Shown: positions 47,669 through 61,600 of the stretch, piece by piece | How positions within the stretch are numbered: the first letter of the stretch is position 1 | How the letters are laid out: each line of letters opens with the position of its first letter | Assembly (NCBI GenBank): GCA_964036275.1 | Contig: OZ038434.1 | Location: 18,341,879-18,405,878 of the forward strand | Length of the DNA stretch: 64,000 nt | Direction: 5' to 3' | Source of the DNA: Litoditis marina | Lineage: Eukaryota > Nematoda > Chromadorea > Rhabditida > Rhabditidae | Program-made: the position numbers and the translations under genes | Notes under the pieces: model-generated | The model's input: the letters and a program-made list of their open reading frames with translations, nothing else | Database searches by the model: none | What the model was told of the DNA's origin: nothing

Positions 47669-48228
47669 GCCTATCCCTATTGTGCCCTGGATGCTGTCAA
47701 ATGGCGCGTGGAAAACGAAAAATGGGAAGAAGCCTGGGAACTCGCGAAAGAAAAGTGAGTTATTGATTGAATCATTGAGTATTGATTGAATTGTTGATCC
47801 GGCTCAATCAGTATTTATAATGCTAATGAAATAAAATTTAACGCTAATCTAATGTGTATTTCACAAAAAAAAGATACTTTACTGCCGTATATTGGGTAGT
47901 TTTTGTAGAATAGTCACACTTTACTGATATATGTCGTGTTCCCCCTTTGTTCTTCTAGTTATGGATTTTATCGATTTCTCAGGTCAACTGAATTGGAAGA
48001 CACGGAATTCGACAGTGAAACGGTGGGAAGAAGATTCATTACGCATCTGATTGAGACACAGAAACCACGACTGGCGGCAGCTAAATTGTAGGAGGTTCGT
48101 CTCTAATCCTCTTTCTCTTCTCTCTCTCTCTCTTTCTCTCTCTATTTCTCTCTATTTAACTCCTTCCCACTCTCTATATATCTCATACACCCTCTATATT
48201 GTTGTCTGTTACCCTCTTCCTCTCTTTA

Positions 48229-48261
<33 letters not shown>

Positions 48262-49684
48262 ATTTCTCTATTCATCTCTATCTCTCTTCCAGGTCTGTGG
48301 TCAATCGCGTGGAGAATGGGAATGCGCCGTGGGTCTGTTCGAGGCCGCCCGTCTCACTACTCTGCTCGCCGAGGTAGTTTATATGAAAGTTCGTTGCTGC
48401 CGATGAATAGTGATGGATGATTGATTGTAGTTTGACTCACGAGTTTTGACCGAGATTAAACTACAAGAACAGTTGGATAATATGGTGAAAGACACACTGT
48501 AAATGTGATTTAAGGTAAAAGTACCCAGTTTGCTCAACTTCTCTGTCCATTAGGAGTTGGGACCAGGTTACGACAGTTTGCCTTCTCTACGTGTTTGATG
48601 CGTATTGATTTTCAGATCCTGCCCACCTCTAGCCCCCAACTGGAGCCGGAATGCTATGAAAGTGTGCTACAGGCAGCCCTCTACAATGATGTCAGAATGT
48701 TCAATCGATTGGTCAAATTATGGAGTCCCGATCTGTATAGAACAGGTTAGATGATTAATTGCTTACAGCTCACATCAGGCTCAAAAGTCGTGGTACTCTA
48801 TTGTATGTGGATTATGGTTTATGGTAGGAGGGAGTTATGAAAGGGCTGCCTTAGAGGGGAATCGAACCAGCGAGCTGCTCTTTTTCCCAGAATCGGAAAA
48901 GGCAGGTGAATCAGGAAATCGGTTTTGATCACAAATTGTGTTACAAAATGACCAGTTTTACAAAATGTGCTAATTTTCCAGGTTCGCTGAGCACATTGAC
49001 TCTACTTCGAATGCAGAAGGGAATGTCCAGTAGGGCTACACAAGGTTCGTTCGTTTGTTATCGAAAAACACTTTTGATTCATTTAGTTAGAAAAGAATCA
49101 TGATATAGTTTGTTCCACCCACTTATAAACCTCTACAGTAATCTGATCAATTTTCTAGGTTAAAGTTTGGTATATTGGCGTTGCTGGAGTCTTTTCAAGT
49201 TTTGGTAGTATCTTCTGCACGTTTACTACTACAAACTCCAAAAGTTTGAAACCAAAATAATGAACCACTCATTAGAAAAACCCTTCTGAATAGCTGACGG
49301 ATTACTGTAGAAGGACATCGATCGGTGAAACGTACTATATGTGACTAGTTGTTAGCCTATTCATGTATTGTAGGTTTTCTCAGGTCATTATTATGGGTCA
49401 GCTCTTAGGATAACACTTATCTTTCGCTTCTACGTTTTAACCTATAATTCTTTAAAATAAAAGTGCGATTTGGTTTTCCGAGTAACTGTGTATTTGTAGT
49501 TTGTTATTGTTTCAATTGGTTCTACTTTCATTCGTTTTCCAGACGAGAAAATAAGTCCGGAGGAGGAGAAATGTCTGTTTCGGGCCCTCGCTCGTCTGTA
49601 CATTTACGAGCGAAAGTTCGAGTCGACCATCAAAATCTACATGAGATCAAAGACCAGGACATATTTGCCATCATCGACAAGTAT
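47669..49684 (+). CDS. VPS41: VPS41 middle part (HOPS subunit), 6 exons, broken
   Basis: Exons: 47669-47754 (ALDAVKWRVENEKWEEAWEL), 47983-48094 (VGRRFITHLIETQ), 48293-48373 (GEWECAVGLFEAARLTTLL), 48616-48745 (ECYESVLQAALYNDV), 48982-49044 and 49543-49684 (LFRALARLYIYERKF ... QDIFAIIDK). They match the VPS41 region that starts just after the beta-propeller (family motifs IDWLLEHKKYEEAL, YINHLVERGDY, LAELYTYDKNY, KDVFQLIHK). All phases fit except that exon 47983-48094 contains an in-frame TAG at 48089-48091, and the only other GT (48088) breaks the frame. The last exon runs into satellite at about 49685 with no phase-0 donor. The roughly 430-residue N-terminal propeller is absent. The next expected residues (VKDRI...) are found on the minus strand at 40541. 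This is a rearranged gene, possible pseudogene or misassembly. Confidence 0.88.
48107..48292 (+). repeat. CT-rich microsatellite in VPS41 intron
   Basis: Long TCTCTC/TTTCTC runs fill nearly the whole intron between two VPS41 exons and end at CTCTTCCAG. They probably act as an extended polypyrimidine tract. Similar tracts occur at 36.5, 40.3 and 47.5 kb. Confidence 0.8.
48870..48890 (-). other. Isolated B-box-like motif
   Basis: GGTTCGATTCCCC is present on the minus strand within a VPS41 intron, with no matching A box or cloverleaf nearby. It is probably the remnant of a tRNA-derived SINE. Confidence 0.3.
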
Positions 49685-52600
49685 CACTCAATTATTTCGG
49701 GACTGTTTCAACTTATGCTAATAAGATGAACATTTTTGAGTTTCTACACATGAGGGGAGTTCAAAAATACCAAGTTTGAACACTAAATCTCACGTAGGGC
49801 AAAAATCGCAACTCCATTCACGTCAATTTGGGGGTGTTTTTGGTTAGCACCGCCACTCAATTATTTCGGGACTGTTTCAAGTTATGCTAATAAGATGAAC
49901 ATTTTTAAGTTTCTACACATGAGAGGAGTTCAAAAATACCAAGTTTGAACACTAAATCTCACGTAGGGCGAAAATCGCAACTCCATTCACGTCAACTTGG
50001 GGGTGTTTTTGGTTAGCACCGCCACTCAATTATTTCGGGACTGTTTCAACTTATGCTAATAAGATAAACATTTTTAAGTTTCTACACATGAGAGGAGTTC
50101 AAAAATACCAAGTTTGAACACTAAATCTCACGTAGGGCGAAAATCGCAACTCCATTCACGTTTCTACACATGAGAGGAGTTCAAAAATACCAAGTTTGAA
50201 CACTAAATCCCACGTAGGGCGAAAATCGCAACTCCATTCACGTCAACTTGGGGGTGTTTTTGGTTAGCACCGCCACTCAATTATTTCGGGACTGTTTCAA
50301 CTTATGCTAATAAGATGAACATTTTTGAGTTTCTACACATGAGAGAAGTTCAAAAATACCAAGTTTGAACACTAAATCTCACGTAGGGCGAAAATCGCAA
50401 CTCCATTCACGTCAACTTGGGGGTGTTTTTGGTTAGCACGGCACGGCCACTCAATTATTTCGGGACTGTTTCAACTTATGCAAATAAGATGAACATTTTT
50501 GAGTTTCTACACATGAGAGGAGTTCAAAAATACCAAGTTTGAATACTAAATCTCACGTAGGGCGAAAATCGCAACTCCATTCACGTCAACTTGGGGGTGT
50601 TTTTGGTTAGCACCGCCACTCAATTATTTCGGGACTGTTTCAACTTATGCAAATAAGATGAACATTTTTAAGTTTCTACACATGAGAGGAGTTCAAAAAT
50701 ACCAAGTTTGAACACTAAATCTCACGTAGGGCGAAAATCGCAACTCCATTCACGTCAACTTGGGGGTGTTTTTGGTTAGCACCGCCACTCAATTATTTCG
50801 GGACTGTTTCAACTTATGCTAATAAGATAAACATTTTTAAGTTTCTACACATGAGAGGAGTTCAAAAATACCAAGTTTGAACACTAAATCTCACGTAGGG
50901 CGAAAATCGCAACTCCATTCACGTTTCTACACATGAGAGGAGTTCAAAAATACCAAGTTTGAACACTAAATCCCACGTAGGGCGAAAATCGCAACTCCAT
51001 TCACGTCAACTTGGGGGTGTTTTTGGTTAGCACCGCCACTCAATTATTTCGGGACTGTTTCAACTTATGCTAATAAGATGAACATTTTTGAGTTTCTACA
51101 CATGAGAGAAGTTCAAAAATACCAAGTTTGAACACTAAATCTCACGTAGGGCGAAAATCGCAACTCCATTCACGTCAACTTGGGGGTGTTTTTGGTTAGC
51201 ACGGCACGGCCACTCAATTATTTCGGGACTGTTTCAACTTATGCAAATAAGATGAACATTTTTGAGTTTCTACACATGAGAGGAGTTCAAAAATACCAAG
51301 TTTGAATACTAAATCTCACGTAGGGCGAAAATCGCAACTCCATTCACGTCAACTTGGGGGTGTTTTTGGTTAGCACCGCCACTCAATTATTTCGGGACTG
51401 TTTCAACTTATGCAAATAAGATGAACATTTTTAAGTTTCTACACATGAGAGGAGTTCAAAAATACCAAGTTTGAATACTAAATCTCACGTAGGGCGAAAA
51501 TCGCAACTCCATTCACGTCAATTTGGGGGTGTTTTTGGTTAGCACCGCCACTCAATTATTTCGGGACTGTTTCAACTTATACAAATAAGATGAACATTTT
51601 TAAGTTTCTACACATGAGAGGAGTTCAAAAATACCAAATTTGAATACTAAATCTCACGTAGGGCGAAAATCGCAACTCCATTCACGTCAACTTGGGGGTG
51701 TTTTTGGTTAGCACGGCCACTCAATTATTTCGGGACTGTTTCAACTTATGCAAATAAGATGAACATTTTTGAGTTTCTACACATGAGAGGAGTTCAAAAA
51801 CACCAAGTTTGAACACTAAATCCCACGTAGGGCGAAAATCGCAACTCCATTCACGTCAACTTGGGGGTGTTTTTGGTTAGCACGGCCACTCAATTATTTC
51901 GGGACTGTTTCAACTTATACAAATAAGATGAACATTTTTAAGTTTCTACACATGAGAGGAGTTTAAAAATACCACGTTTGAATACTAAATCTCACGTAGG
52001 GCGAAAATCGCAACTCCATTCACGTCAATTTGGGGGTGTTTTTGGTTAGCACCGCCACTCAATTATTTCGGGACTGTTTCAACTTATACAAATAAGATGA
52101 ACATTTTTAAGTTTCTACACATGAGAGGAGTTCAAAAATACCAAGTTTGAATACTAAATCTCACGTAGGGCGAAAATCGCAACTCCATTCACGTCAACTT
52201 GGGGGTGTTTTTGGTTAGCACGGCCACTCAATTATTTCGGGACTGTTTCAACTTATGCAAATAAGATGAACATTTTTGAGTTTCTACACATGAGAGGAGT
52301 TCAAAAACACCAAGTTTGAACACTAAATCCCACGTAGGGCGAAAATCGCAACTCCATTCACGTCAACTTGGGGGTGTTTTTGGTAAGCACGGCCACTCAA
52401 TTATTTCGGGACTGTTTCAACTTATACAAATAAGATGAAAATTTTTAAGTTTCTACACATGAGAGGAGTTCAAAAATACCAAGTTTGAATACTAAATCTC
52501 ACGTACGGCGAAAATCGCAACTCCATTCACGTCAACTTGGGGGTGTTTTTGGTTAGCACCGCCACTCAATTATTTCGGGACTGTTTCAACTTATGCAAAT

Positions 52601-55600
52601 AAGATGAACATTTTTAAGTTTCTACACATGAGAGGAGTTCAAAAATACCAAGTTTGAATACTAAATCTCACGTAGGGCGAAAATCGCAACTCCATTCACG
52701 TCAACTTGGGGGTGTTTTTGGTTAGCACGGCCACTCAATTATTTCGGGACTGTTTCAACTTATGCAAATAAGATGAACATTTTAAAGTTTCTACACATGA
52801 GAGGAGTTCAAAAATACCAAGTTTGAATACTAAATCTCACGTAGGGCGAAAATCGCAACTCCATTCACGTCAATTTGGGGGTGTTTTTGGTTAGCACCGC
52901 CACTCAATTATTTCAGGACTGTTTCAACTTATGCTAATAAGATGAACATTTTTGAGTTTCTACACATGAGAGGAGTTCAAAAATACCAAGTTTGAACACT
53001 AATTCTCACGTAGGGCAAAAATCGCAACTCCATTCACGTCAATTTGGGGGTGTTTTTGGTTAGCACCGCCACTCAATTATTTCGGGACTGTTTCAACTTA
53101 TGCTAATAAGATGAACATTTTTGAGTTTCTACACATGAGGGGAGTTCAAAAATACAAAGTTTGAATACTAAATCTCACGTAGGGCGAAAATCGCAACTCC
53201 ATTCACGTCAACTTGAGGGTGTTTTTGGTTAGCACCGCCACTCAATTATTTCGGGACTGTTTCAACTTATGCAAATAAGATGAACATTTTTAAGTTTCTA
53301 CACATGAGAGGAGTTCAAAAATACCAAGTTTGAATACTAAATCTCACGTAGGGCGAAAATCGCAACTCCATTCACGTCAACTTGGGGGTGTTTTTGGTTA
53401 GCACCGCCACTCAATTATTTCGGGACTGTTTCAACTTATGCAAATAAGATGAACATTTTTAAGTTTCTACACATGAGAGGAGTTCAAAAATACCAAGTTT
53501 GAATACTAAATCTCACGTAGGGCGAAAATCGCAACTCCATTCACGTCAACTTGGGGGTGTTTTTGGTTAGCACCGCCACTCAATTATTTCGGGACTGTTT
53601 CAACTTATACAAATAAGATGAACATTTTTAAGTTTCTACACATGAGAGGAGTTCAAAAATACCAAGTTTGAATACTAAATCTCACGTAGGGCGAAAATCG
53701 CAACTCCATTCACGTCAACTTGGGGGTGTTTTTGGTTAGCACGGCCACTCAATTATTTCGGGACTGTTTCAACTTATGCAAATAAGATGAACATTTTTAA
53801 GTTTCTACACATGAGATGAGTTCAAAAATACCAAGTTTGAATACTAAATCTCACGTAGGGCGAAAATCGCAACTCCACTCACGTCAATTTGGGGGTGTTT
53901 TTGGTTAGCACCGCCACTCAATTATTTCAATACTGTTTCAACTTATGCTAATAAGATGAACATTTTTGAGTTTCTACACATGAGAGGAGTTCAAAAATAC
54001 CAAGTTTGAACACTAAATCTCACGTAGGGCAAAAATCGCAACTCCATTCACGTCAATTTGGGGGTGTCTTTGGTTAGCACCGCCACTCAATTATTTCGGG
54101 ACTGTTTCAACTTATGCTAATAAGATGAACATTTTTGAGTTTCTACACATGAGGGGAGTTCAAAAATACCAAGTTTGAATACTAAATCTCACGTAGGGCG
54201 AAAATCGCAACTCCATTCACGTCAACTTGGGGGTGTTTTTGGTTAGCACCGCCACTCAATTATTTCGGGACTGTTTCAACTTATGCAAATAAGATGAACA
54301 TTTTAAAGTTTCTACACATGAGAGGAGTTCAAAAATACCAAGTTTGAATACTAAATCTCACGTAGGGCGAAAATCGCAACTCCATTCACGTCAACTTGGG
54401 GGTGTTTTTGGTTAGCACCGCCACTCAATTATTTCGGGACTGTTTCAACTTATGCTAATAAGATGAACATTTTTGAGTTTCTACACATGAGAGAAGTTCA
54501 AAAATACCAAGTTTGAACACTAAATCCCACGTAGGGCGAAAATCGCAACTCCATTCACGTCAACTTGGGGGTGTTTTTGGTTAGCACCGCCACTCAATTA
54601 TTTCGGGACTGTTTTAACTTATGCTAATAAGATGAACATTTACGAGTTTCTACACATGAGGGGAGTTCAAAAATACAAAGTTTGAATACTAAATCTCACG
54701 TAGGGCGAAAACCGCAACTCCATTCACGTCAACTTGGGGGTGTTTTTGGTTAGCACCACCACTCAATTATTTCGGGACTGTTTCAACTTATGCAAATAAG
54801 ATGAACATTTTTAAGTTTCTACACATGAGAGGAGTTCAAAAATACCAAGTTTGAATACTAAATCTCACGTAGGGCGAAAATCGCAACTCCATTCACGTCA
54901 ACTTGGGGGTGTTTTTGGTTAGCACCGCCACTCAATTATTTCGGGACTGTTTCAACTTATGCAAATAAGATGAACATTTTTAAGTTTCTACACATGAGAG
55001 GAGTTCAAAAATACCAAGTTTGAATACTAAATCTCACGTAGGGCGAAAATCGCAACTCCATTCACGTCAACTTGGGGGTGTTTTTGGTTAGCACGGCCAC
55101 TCAATTATTTCGGGACTGTTTCAACTTATGCAAATAAGATGAACATTTTAAAGTTTCTACACATGAGAGGAGTTCAAAAATACCAAGTTTGAATACTAAA
55201 TCTCACGTAGGGCGAAAATCGCAACTCCATTCACGTCAATTTGGGGGTGTTTTTGGTTAGCACCGCCACTCAATTATTTCAGGACTGTTTCAACTTATGC
55301 TAATAAGATGAACATTTTTGAGTTTCTACACATGAGAGGAGTTCAAAAATACCAAGTTTGAACACTAATTCTCACGTAGGGCAAAAATCGCAACTCCATT
55401 CACGTCAATTTGGGGGTGTTTTTGGTTAGCACCGCCACTCAATTATTTCGGGACTGTTTCAACTTATGCTAATAAGATGAACATTTTTGAGTTTCTACAC
55501 ATGAGGGGAGTTCAAAAATACAAAGTTTGAATACTAAATCTCACGTAGGGCGAAAATCGCAACTCCATTCACGTCAACTTGGGGGTGTTTTTGGTTAGCA

Positions 55601-58600
55601 CCGCCACTCAATTATTTCGGGACTGTTTCAACTTATGCAAATAAGATGAACATTTTTAAGTTTCTACACATGAGAGGAGTTCAAAAATACCAAGTTTGAA
55701 TACTAAATCTCACGTAGGGCGAAAATCGCAACTCCATTCACGTCAACTTGGGGGTGTTTTTGGTTAGCACCGCCACTCAATTATTTCGGGACTGTTTCAA
55801 CTTATGCAAATAAGATGAACATTTTTAAGTTTCTACACATGAGAGGAGTTCAAAAATACCAAGTTTGAATACTAAATCTCACGTAGGGCGAAAATCGCAA
55901 CTCCATTCACGTCAACTTGGGGGTGTTTTTGGTTAGCACCGCCACTCAATTATTTCGGGACTGTTTCAACTTATACAAATAAGATGAACATTTTTAAGTT
56001 TCTACACATGAGAGGAGTTCAAAAATACCAAGTTTGAATACTAAATCTCACGTAGGGCGAAAATCGCAACTCCATTCACGTCAACTTGGGGGTGTTTTTG
56101 GTTAGCACCGCCACTCAATTATTTCGGGACTGTTTCAACTTATACAAATAAGATGAACATTTTTAAGTTTCTACACATGAGAGGAGTTCAAAAATACCAA
56201 GTTTGAATACTAAATCTCACGTAGGGCGAAAATCGCAACTCCATTCACGTCAATTTGGGGGTGTTTTTGGTTAGCACCGCCACTTAATTATTTCAGGACT
56301 GTTTCAACTTATGCTAATAAGATGAACATTTTTGAGTTTCTACACATGAGAGGAGTTCAAAAATACCAAGTTTGAACACTAAATCTCACGTAGGGCAAAA
56401 ATCGCAACTCCATTCACGTCAATTTGGGGGTGTTTTTGGTTAGCACCGCCACTCAATTATTTCGGGACTGTTTCAACTTATGCTAATAAGATGAACATTT
56501 TTAAGTTTCTACACATGAGAGGAGTTCAAAAATACCAAGATTGAACACTAAATCTCGCGTAGGGCGAAAATCGCAACTCCATTCACGTCAACTTGGGGGT
56601 GTTTTTGGTTAGCACCGCCACTCAATTATTTCGGGACTGTTTCAACTTATGCTAATAAGATGAACATTTTTAAGTTTCTACACATGAGAGGAGTTCAAAA
56701 ATACCAAGTTTGAATACTAAATCTCACGTAGGGCGAAAATCGCAACTCCATTCACGTCAATTTGGGGGTGTTTTTGGTTAGCACCGCCACTCAATTATTT
56801 CAGGACTGTTTTAACTTATGCTAATAAGATGAACATTTTTAAGTTTCTACACATGAGAGGAGTTCAAAAATACCAAGTTTGAACACTAAATCTCACGTAG
56901 GGCGAAAATCGCAACTCCATTCACGTTTCTACACATGAGAGGAGTTCAAAAATACCAAGTTTGAACACTAAATCCCACGTAGGGCGAAAATCGCAACTCC
57001 ATTCACGTCAACTTGGGGGTGTTTTTTGGTTAGCACCGCCACTCAATTATTTCAGGACTGTTTCAACTTATGCTAATAAGATAAACATTTTTAAGTTTCT
57101 ACACATGAGAGGAGTTCAAAAATACCAAGTTTGAACACTAAATCTCACGTAGGGCGAAAATCGCAACTCCATTCACGTTTCTACACATGAGAGGAGTTCA
57201 AAAATACCAAGTTTGAACACTAAATCCCACGTAGGGCGAAAATCGCAACTCCATTCACGTCAACTTGGGGGTGTTTTTGGTTAGCACCGCCACTCAATTA
57301 TTTCGGGACTGTTTCAACTTATGCTAATAAGATGAACATTTACGAGTTTCTACACATGAGAGGAGTTCAAAAATACCAAGTTTGAATACTAAATCTCACG
57401 TAGGGCGAAAATCGCAACTCCATTCACGTCAACTTGGGGGTGTTTTTGGTTAGCACCGCCACTCAATTATTTCGGGACTGTTTCAACTTATGCTAATAAG
57501 ATGAACACTTACGAGTTTCTACACATGAGAGGAGTTCAAAAATACCAAGTTTGAACACTAAATCTCACGTAGGGCGAAAATCGCAACTCCATTCACGTCA
57601 ACTTGGGGGTGTTTTTGGTTAGCACCGCCACTCAATTATTTCGGGACTGTTTCAACTTATGCTAATAAGATGCACATTTTTAAGTTTCTACACATGAGAG
57701 GAGTTCAAAAATACCAAGTTTGAATACTAAATCTCACGTAGGGCGAAAATCGCAACTCCATTCACGTCAATTTGGGGGTGTTTTTGGTTAGCACCGCCAC
57801 TCAATTATTTCAGGACTGTTTCAACTTATGCTAATAAGATAAACATTTTTGAGTTTCTACACATGAGAGGAGTTCAAAAATACCAAGTTTGAACACTAAA
57901 TCCCACGTAGGGCGAAAATCGCAACTCCATTCACGTCAACTTGGGGGTGTTTTTGGTTAGCACCGCCACTCAATTATTTCAGGACTGTTTCAACTTATGC
58001 TAATAAGATAAACATTTTTAAGTTTCTACACATGAGAGGAGTTCAAAAATACCAAGTTTGAACACTAAATCTCACGTAGGGCGAAAATCGCAACTCCATT
58101 CACGTTTCTACACATGAGAGAAGTTCAAAAATACCAAGTTTGAACACTAAATCCCACGTAGGGCGAAAATCGCAACTCCATTCACGTCAACTTGGGGGTG
58201 TTTTTGGTTAGCACCGCCACTCAATTATTTCGGGACTGTTTCAACTTATGCTAATAAGATGAACATTTACGAGTTTCTACACATGAGAGGAGTTCAAAAA
58301 TACCAAGTTTGAACACTAAATCTCACGTAGGGCGAAAATCGCAACTCCATTCACGTCAACTTGGGGGTGTTTTTGGTTAGCACCGCCACTCAATTATTTC
58401 GGGACTGTTTCAACTTATGCTAATAAGATGCACATTTTTAAGTTTCTACACATGAGAGGAGTTCAAAAATACCAAGTTTGAATACTAAATCTCACGTAGG
58501 GCGAAAATCGCAACTCCATTCACGTCAATTTGGGGGTGTTTTTGGTTAGCACCGCCACTCAATTATTTCAGGACTGTTTCAACTTATGCTAATAAGATGA

Positions 58601-61600
58601 ACATTTTTGAGTTTCTACACATGAGAGGAGTTCAAAAATACCAAGTTTGAACACTAAATCTCACGTAGGGCAAAAATCGCAACTCCATTCACGTCAATTT
58701 GGGGGTGTTTTTGGTTAGCACCGCCACTCAATTATTTCGGGACTGTTTCAACTTATGCTAATAAGATGAACATTTTTGAGTTTCTACACATGAGGGGAGT
58801 TCAAAAATACCAAGTTTGAATACTAAATCTCACGTAGGGCGAAAATCGCAACTCCATTCACGTCAACTTGGGGGTGTTTTTGGTTAGCACCGCCACTCAA
58901 TTATTTCGGGACTGTTTCAACTTATACAAATAAGATGAACATTTTTAAGTTTCTACACATGAGAGGAGTTCAAAAATCCCAAGTTTGAATACTAAATCTC
59001 ACGTAGGGCGAAAATCGCAACTCCATTCACGTCAACTTGGGGGTGTTTTTGGTTAGCACCGCCACTCAATTATTTCGGGACTGTTTCAACTTATACAAAT
59101 AAGATGAACATTTTTAAGTTTCTACACATGAGAGGAGTTCAAAAATACCAAGTTTGAATAGTAAATCTCACGTAGGGCGAAAATCGCAACTCCATTCACG
59201 TCAACTTGGGGGTGTTTTTGGTTAGCACGGCCACTCAATTATTTCGGGACTGTTTCAACTTATGCAAATAAGATGAACATTTTTAAGTTTCTACACATGA
59301 GAGGAGTTCAAAAATACCAAGTTTGAATACTAAATCTCACGTAGGGCGAAAATCGCAACTCCATTCACGTCAATTTGGGGGTGTTTTTGGTTAGCACCGC
59401 CACTCAATTATTTCCGGACTGTTTCAACTTATGCTAATAAGATGAACATTTTTGAGTTTCTACACATGAGAGGAGTTCAAAAATACCAAGTTTGAACACT
59501 AAATCTCACGTAGGGCAAAAATCGCAACTCCATTCACGTCAATTTGGGGGTGTTTTTGGTTAGCACCGCCACTCAATTATTTCGGGACTGTTTCAACTTA
59601 TGCTAATAAGATGAACATTTTTGAGTTTCTACACATGAGGGGAGTTCAAAAATACCAAGTTTGAACACTAAATCTCACGTAGGGCAAAAATCGCAACTCC
59701 ATTCACGTCAATTTGGGGGTGTTTTTGGTTAGCACCGCCACTCAATTATTTCGGGACTGTTTCAACTTATGCTAATAAGATGAACATTTTTAAGTTTCTA
59801 CACATGAGAGGAGTTCAAAAATACCAAGTTTGAACACTAAATCTCGCGTAGGGCGAAAATCGCAACTCCATTCACGTCAACTTGGGGGTGTTTTTGGTTA
59901 GCACCGCCACTCAATTATTTCGGGACTGTTTCAACTTATGCTAATAAGATAAACATTTTTAAGTTTCTACACATGAGAGGAGTTCAAAAATACCAAGTTT
60001 GAACACTAAATCTCACGTAGGGCGAAAATCGCAACTCCATTCACGTTTCTACACATGAGAGGAGTTCAAAAATACCAAGTTTGAATACTAAATCTCACGT
60101 AGGGCGAAAATCGCAACTCCACTCACGTCAATTTGGGGGTGTTTTTGGTTAGCACCGCCACTCAATTATTTCAATACTGTTTCAACTTATGCTAATAAGA
60201 TGAACATTTTTGAGTTTCTACACATGATAGAAGTTCAAAAATACCAAGTTTGAACACTAAATCCCACGTAGGGCGAAAATCGCAACTCCATTCGCGTCAA
60301 CTTGGGGGTGTTTTTGGTTAGCACCGCCACTCAATTATTTCGGGACTGTTTCAACTTATGCTAATAAGATGCACATTTTTAAGTTTCTACACATGAGAGG
60401 AGTTCAAAAATACCAAGTTTGAACACTAAATCTCACGTAGGGCGAAAATCGCAACTCCATTCACGTCAACTTGGGGGTGTTTTTGGTTAGCACCGCCACT
60501 CAATTATTTCGGGACTGTTTCAACTTATGCTAATAAGATGCACATTTTTAAGTTTCTACACATGAGAGGAGTTCAAAAATACCAAGTTTGAATACTAAAT
60601 CTCACGTAGGGCGAAAATCGCAACTCCATTCACGTCAATTTGGGGGTGTTTTTGGTTAGCACCGCCACTCAATTATTCCAGGACTGTTTCAACTTATGCT
60701 AATAAGATGAACATTTTTGAGTTTCTACACATGAGAGGAGTTCAAAAATACCAAGTTTGAACACTAAATCTCACGTAGGGCAAAAATCGCAACTCCATTC
60801 ACGTCAATTTGGGAGTGTTTTTGGTTAGCACCGCCACTCAATTATTTCGGGACTGTTTCAACTTATGCAAATAAGATGAACATTTTTGAGTTTCTACACA
60901 TGAGAGGAGTTCAAAAGACCAAGTTTGAACACTAAATCCCACGTAGGGCGAAAATCGCAACTCCATTCACGTCAACTTGGGGGTGTTTTTGGTTAGCACC
61001 GCCACTCAATTATTTCGGGACTGTTTCAACTTATGCTAATAAGATGAACATTTTTAAGTTTCTACACATGAGAGGAGTTCAAAAATACCAAGTTTGAACA
61101 CTAAATCTCACGTAGGGCGAAAATCGCAACTCCATTCACGTCAATTTGGGGGTGTTTTTGGTTAGCACCGCCACTCAATTATTTCGGGACTGTTTCAACT
61201 TATGCAAATAAGATGAACATTTTTAAGTTTCTACACATAAGAGGAGTTCAAAAATACCAAGTTTGAATACTAAATCTCACGTAGGGCGAAAATCGCAACT
61301 CCATTCACGTCAATTTCGGGGTGTTTTTGGTTAGCACCGCCACTCAATTATTTCGGGACTTTTTCAACTTATGCAAATAAGATGAACATTTTTGAGTTTC
61401 TACACATGAGAGGAGTTCAGAAAATACCAAGTTTGAACACTAAATCCCACGTAGGGCGAAAATCGCAACTCCATTCACGTCAATTTGGGGGTGTTTTTGG
61501 TTAGCACCGCCACTCAATTATTTCAGGACTGTTTCAATTCATGCTAATAAGATGAACATTTTTGAGTTTCTAAACATGAGAGGAGTTCAAAAATACCAAG

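Noticed and set aside
41977..48091. TAG reassigned to an amino acid in this genome
   Set aside because: TAG interrupts otherwise continuous frames in both the LINE and VPS41, and the ORF1-only element stays open after its TAG. Nuclear UAG reassignment is not known in animals, however, and each case has a simpler explanation (readthrough, pseudogene, chance).
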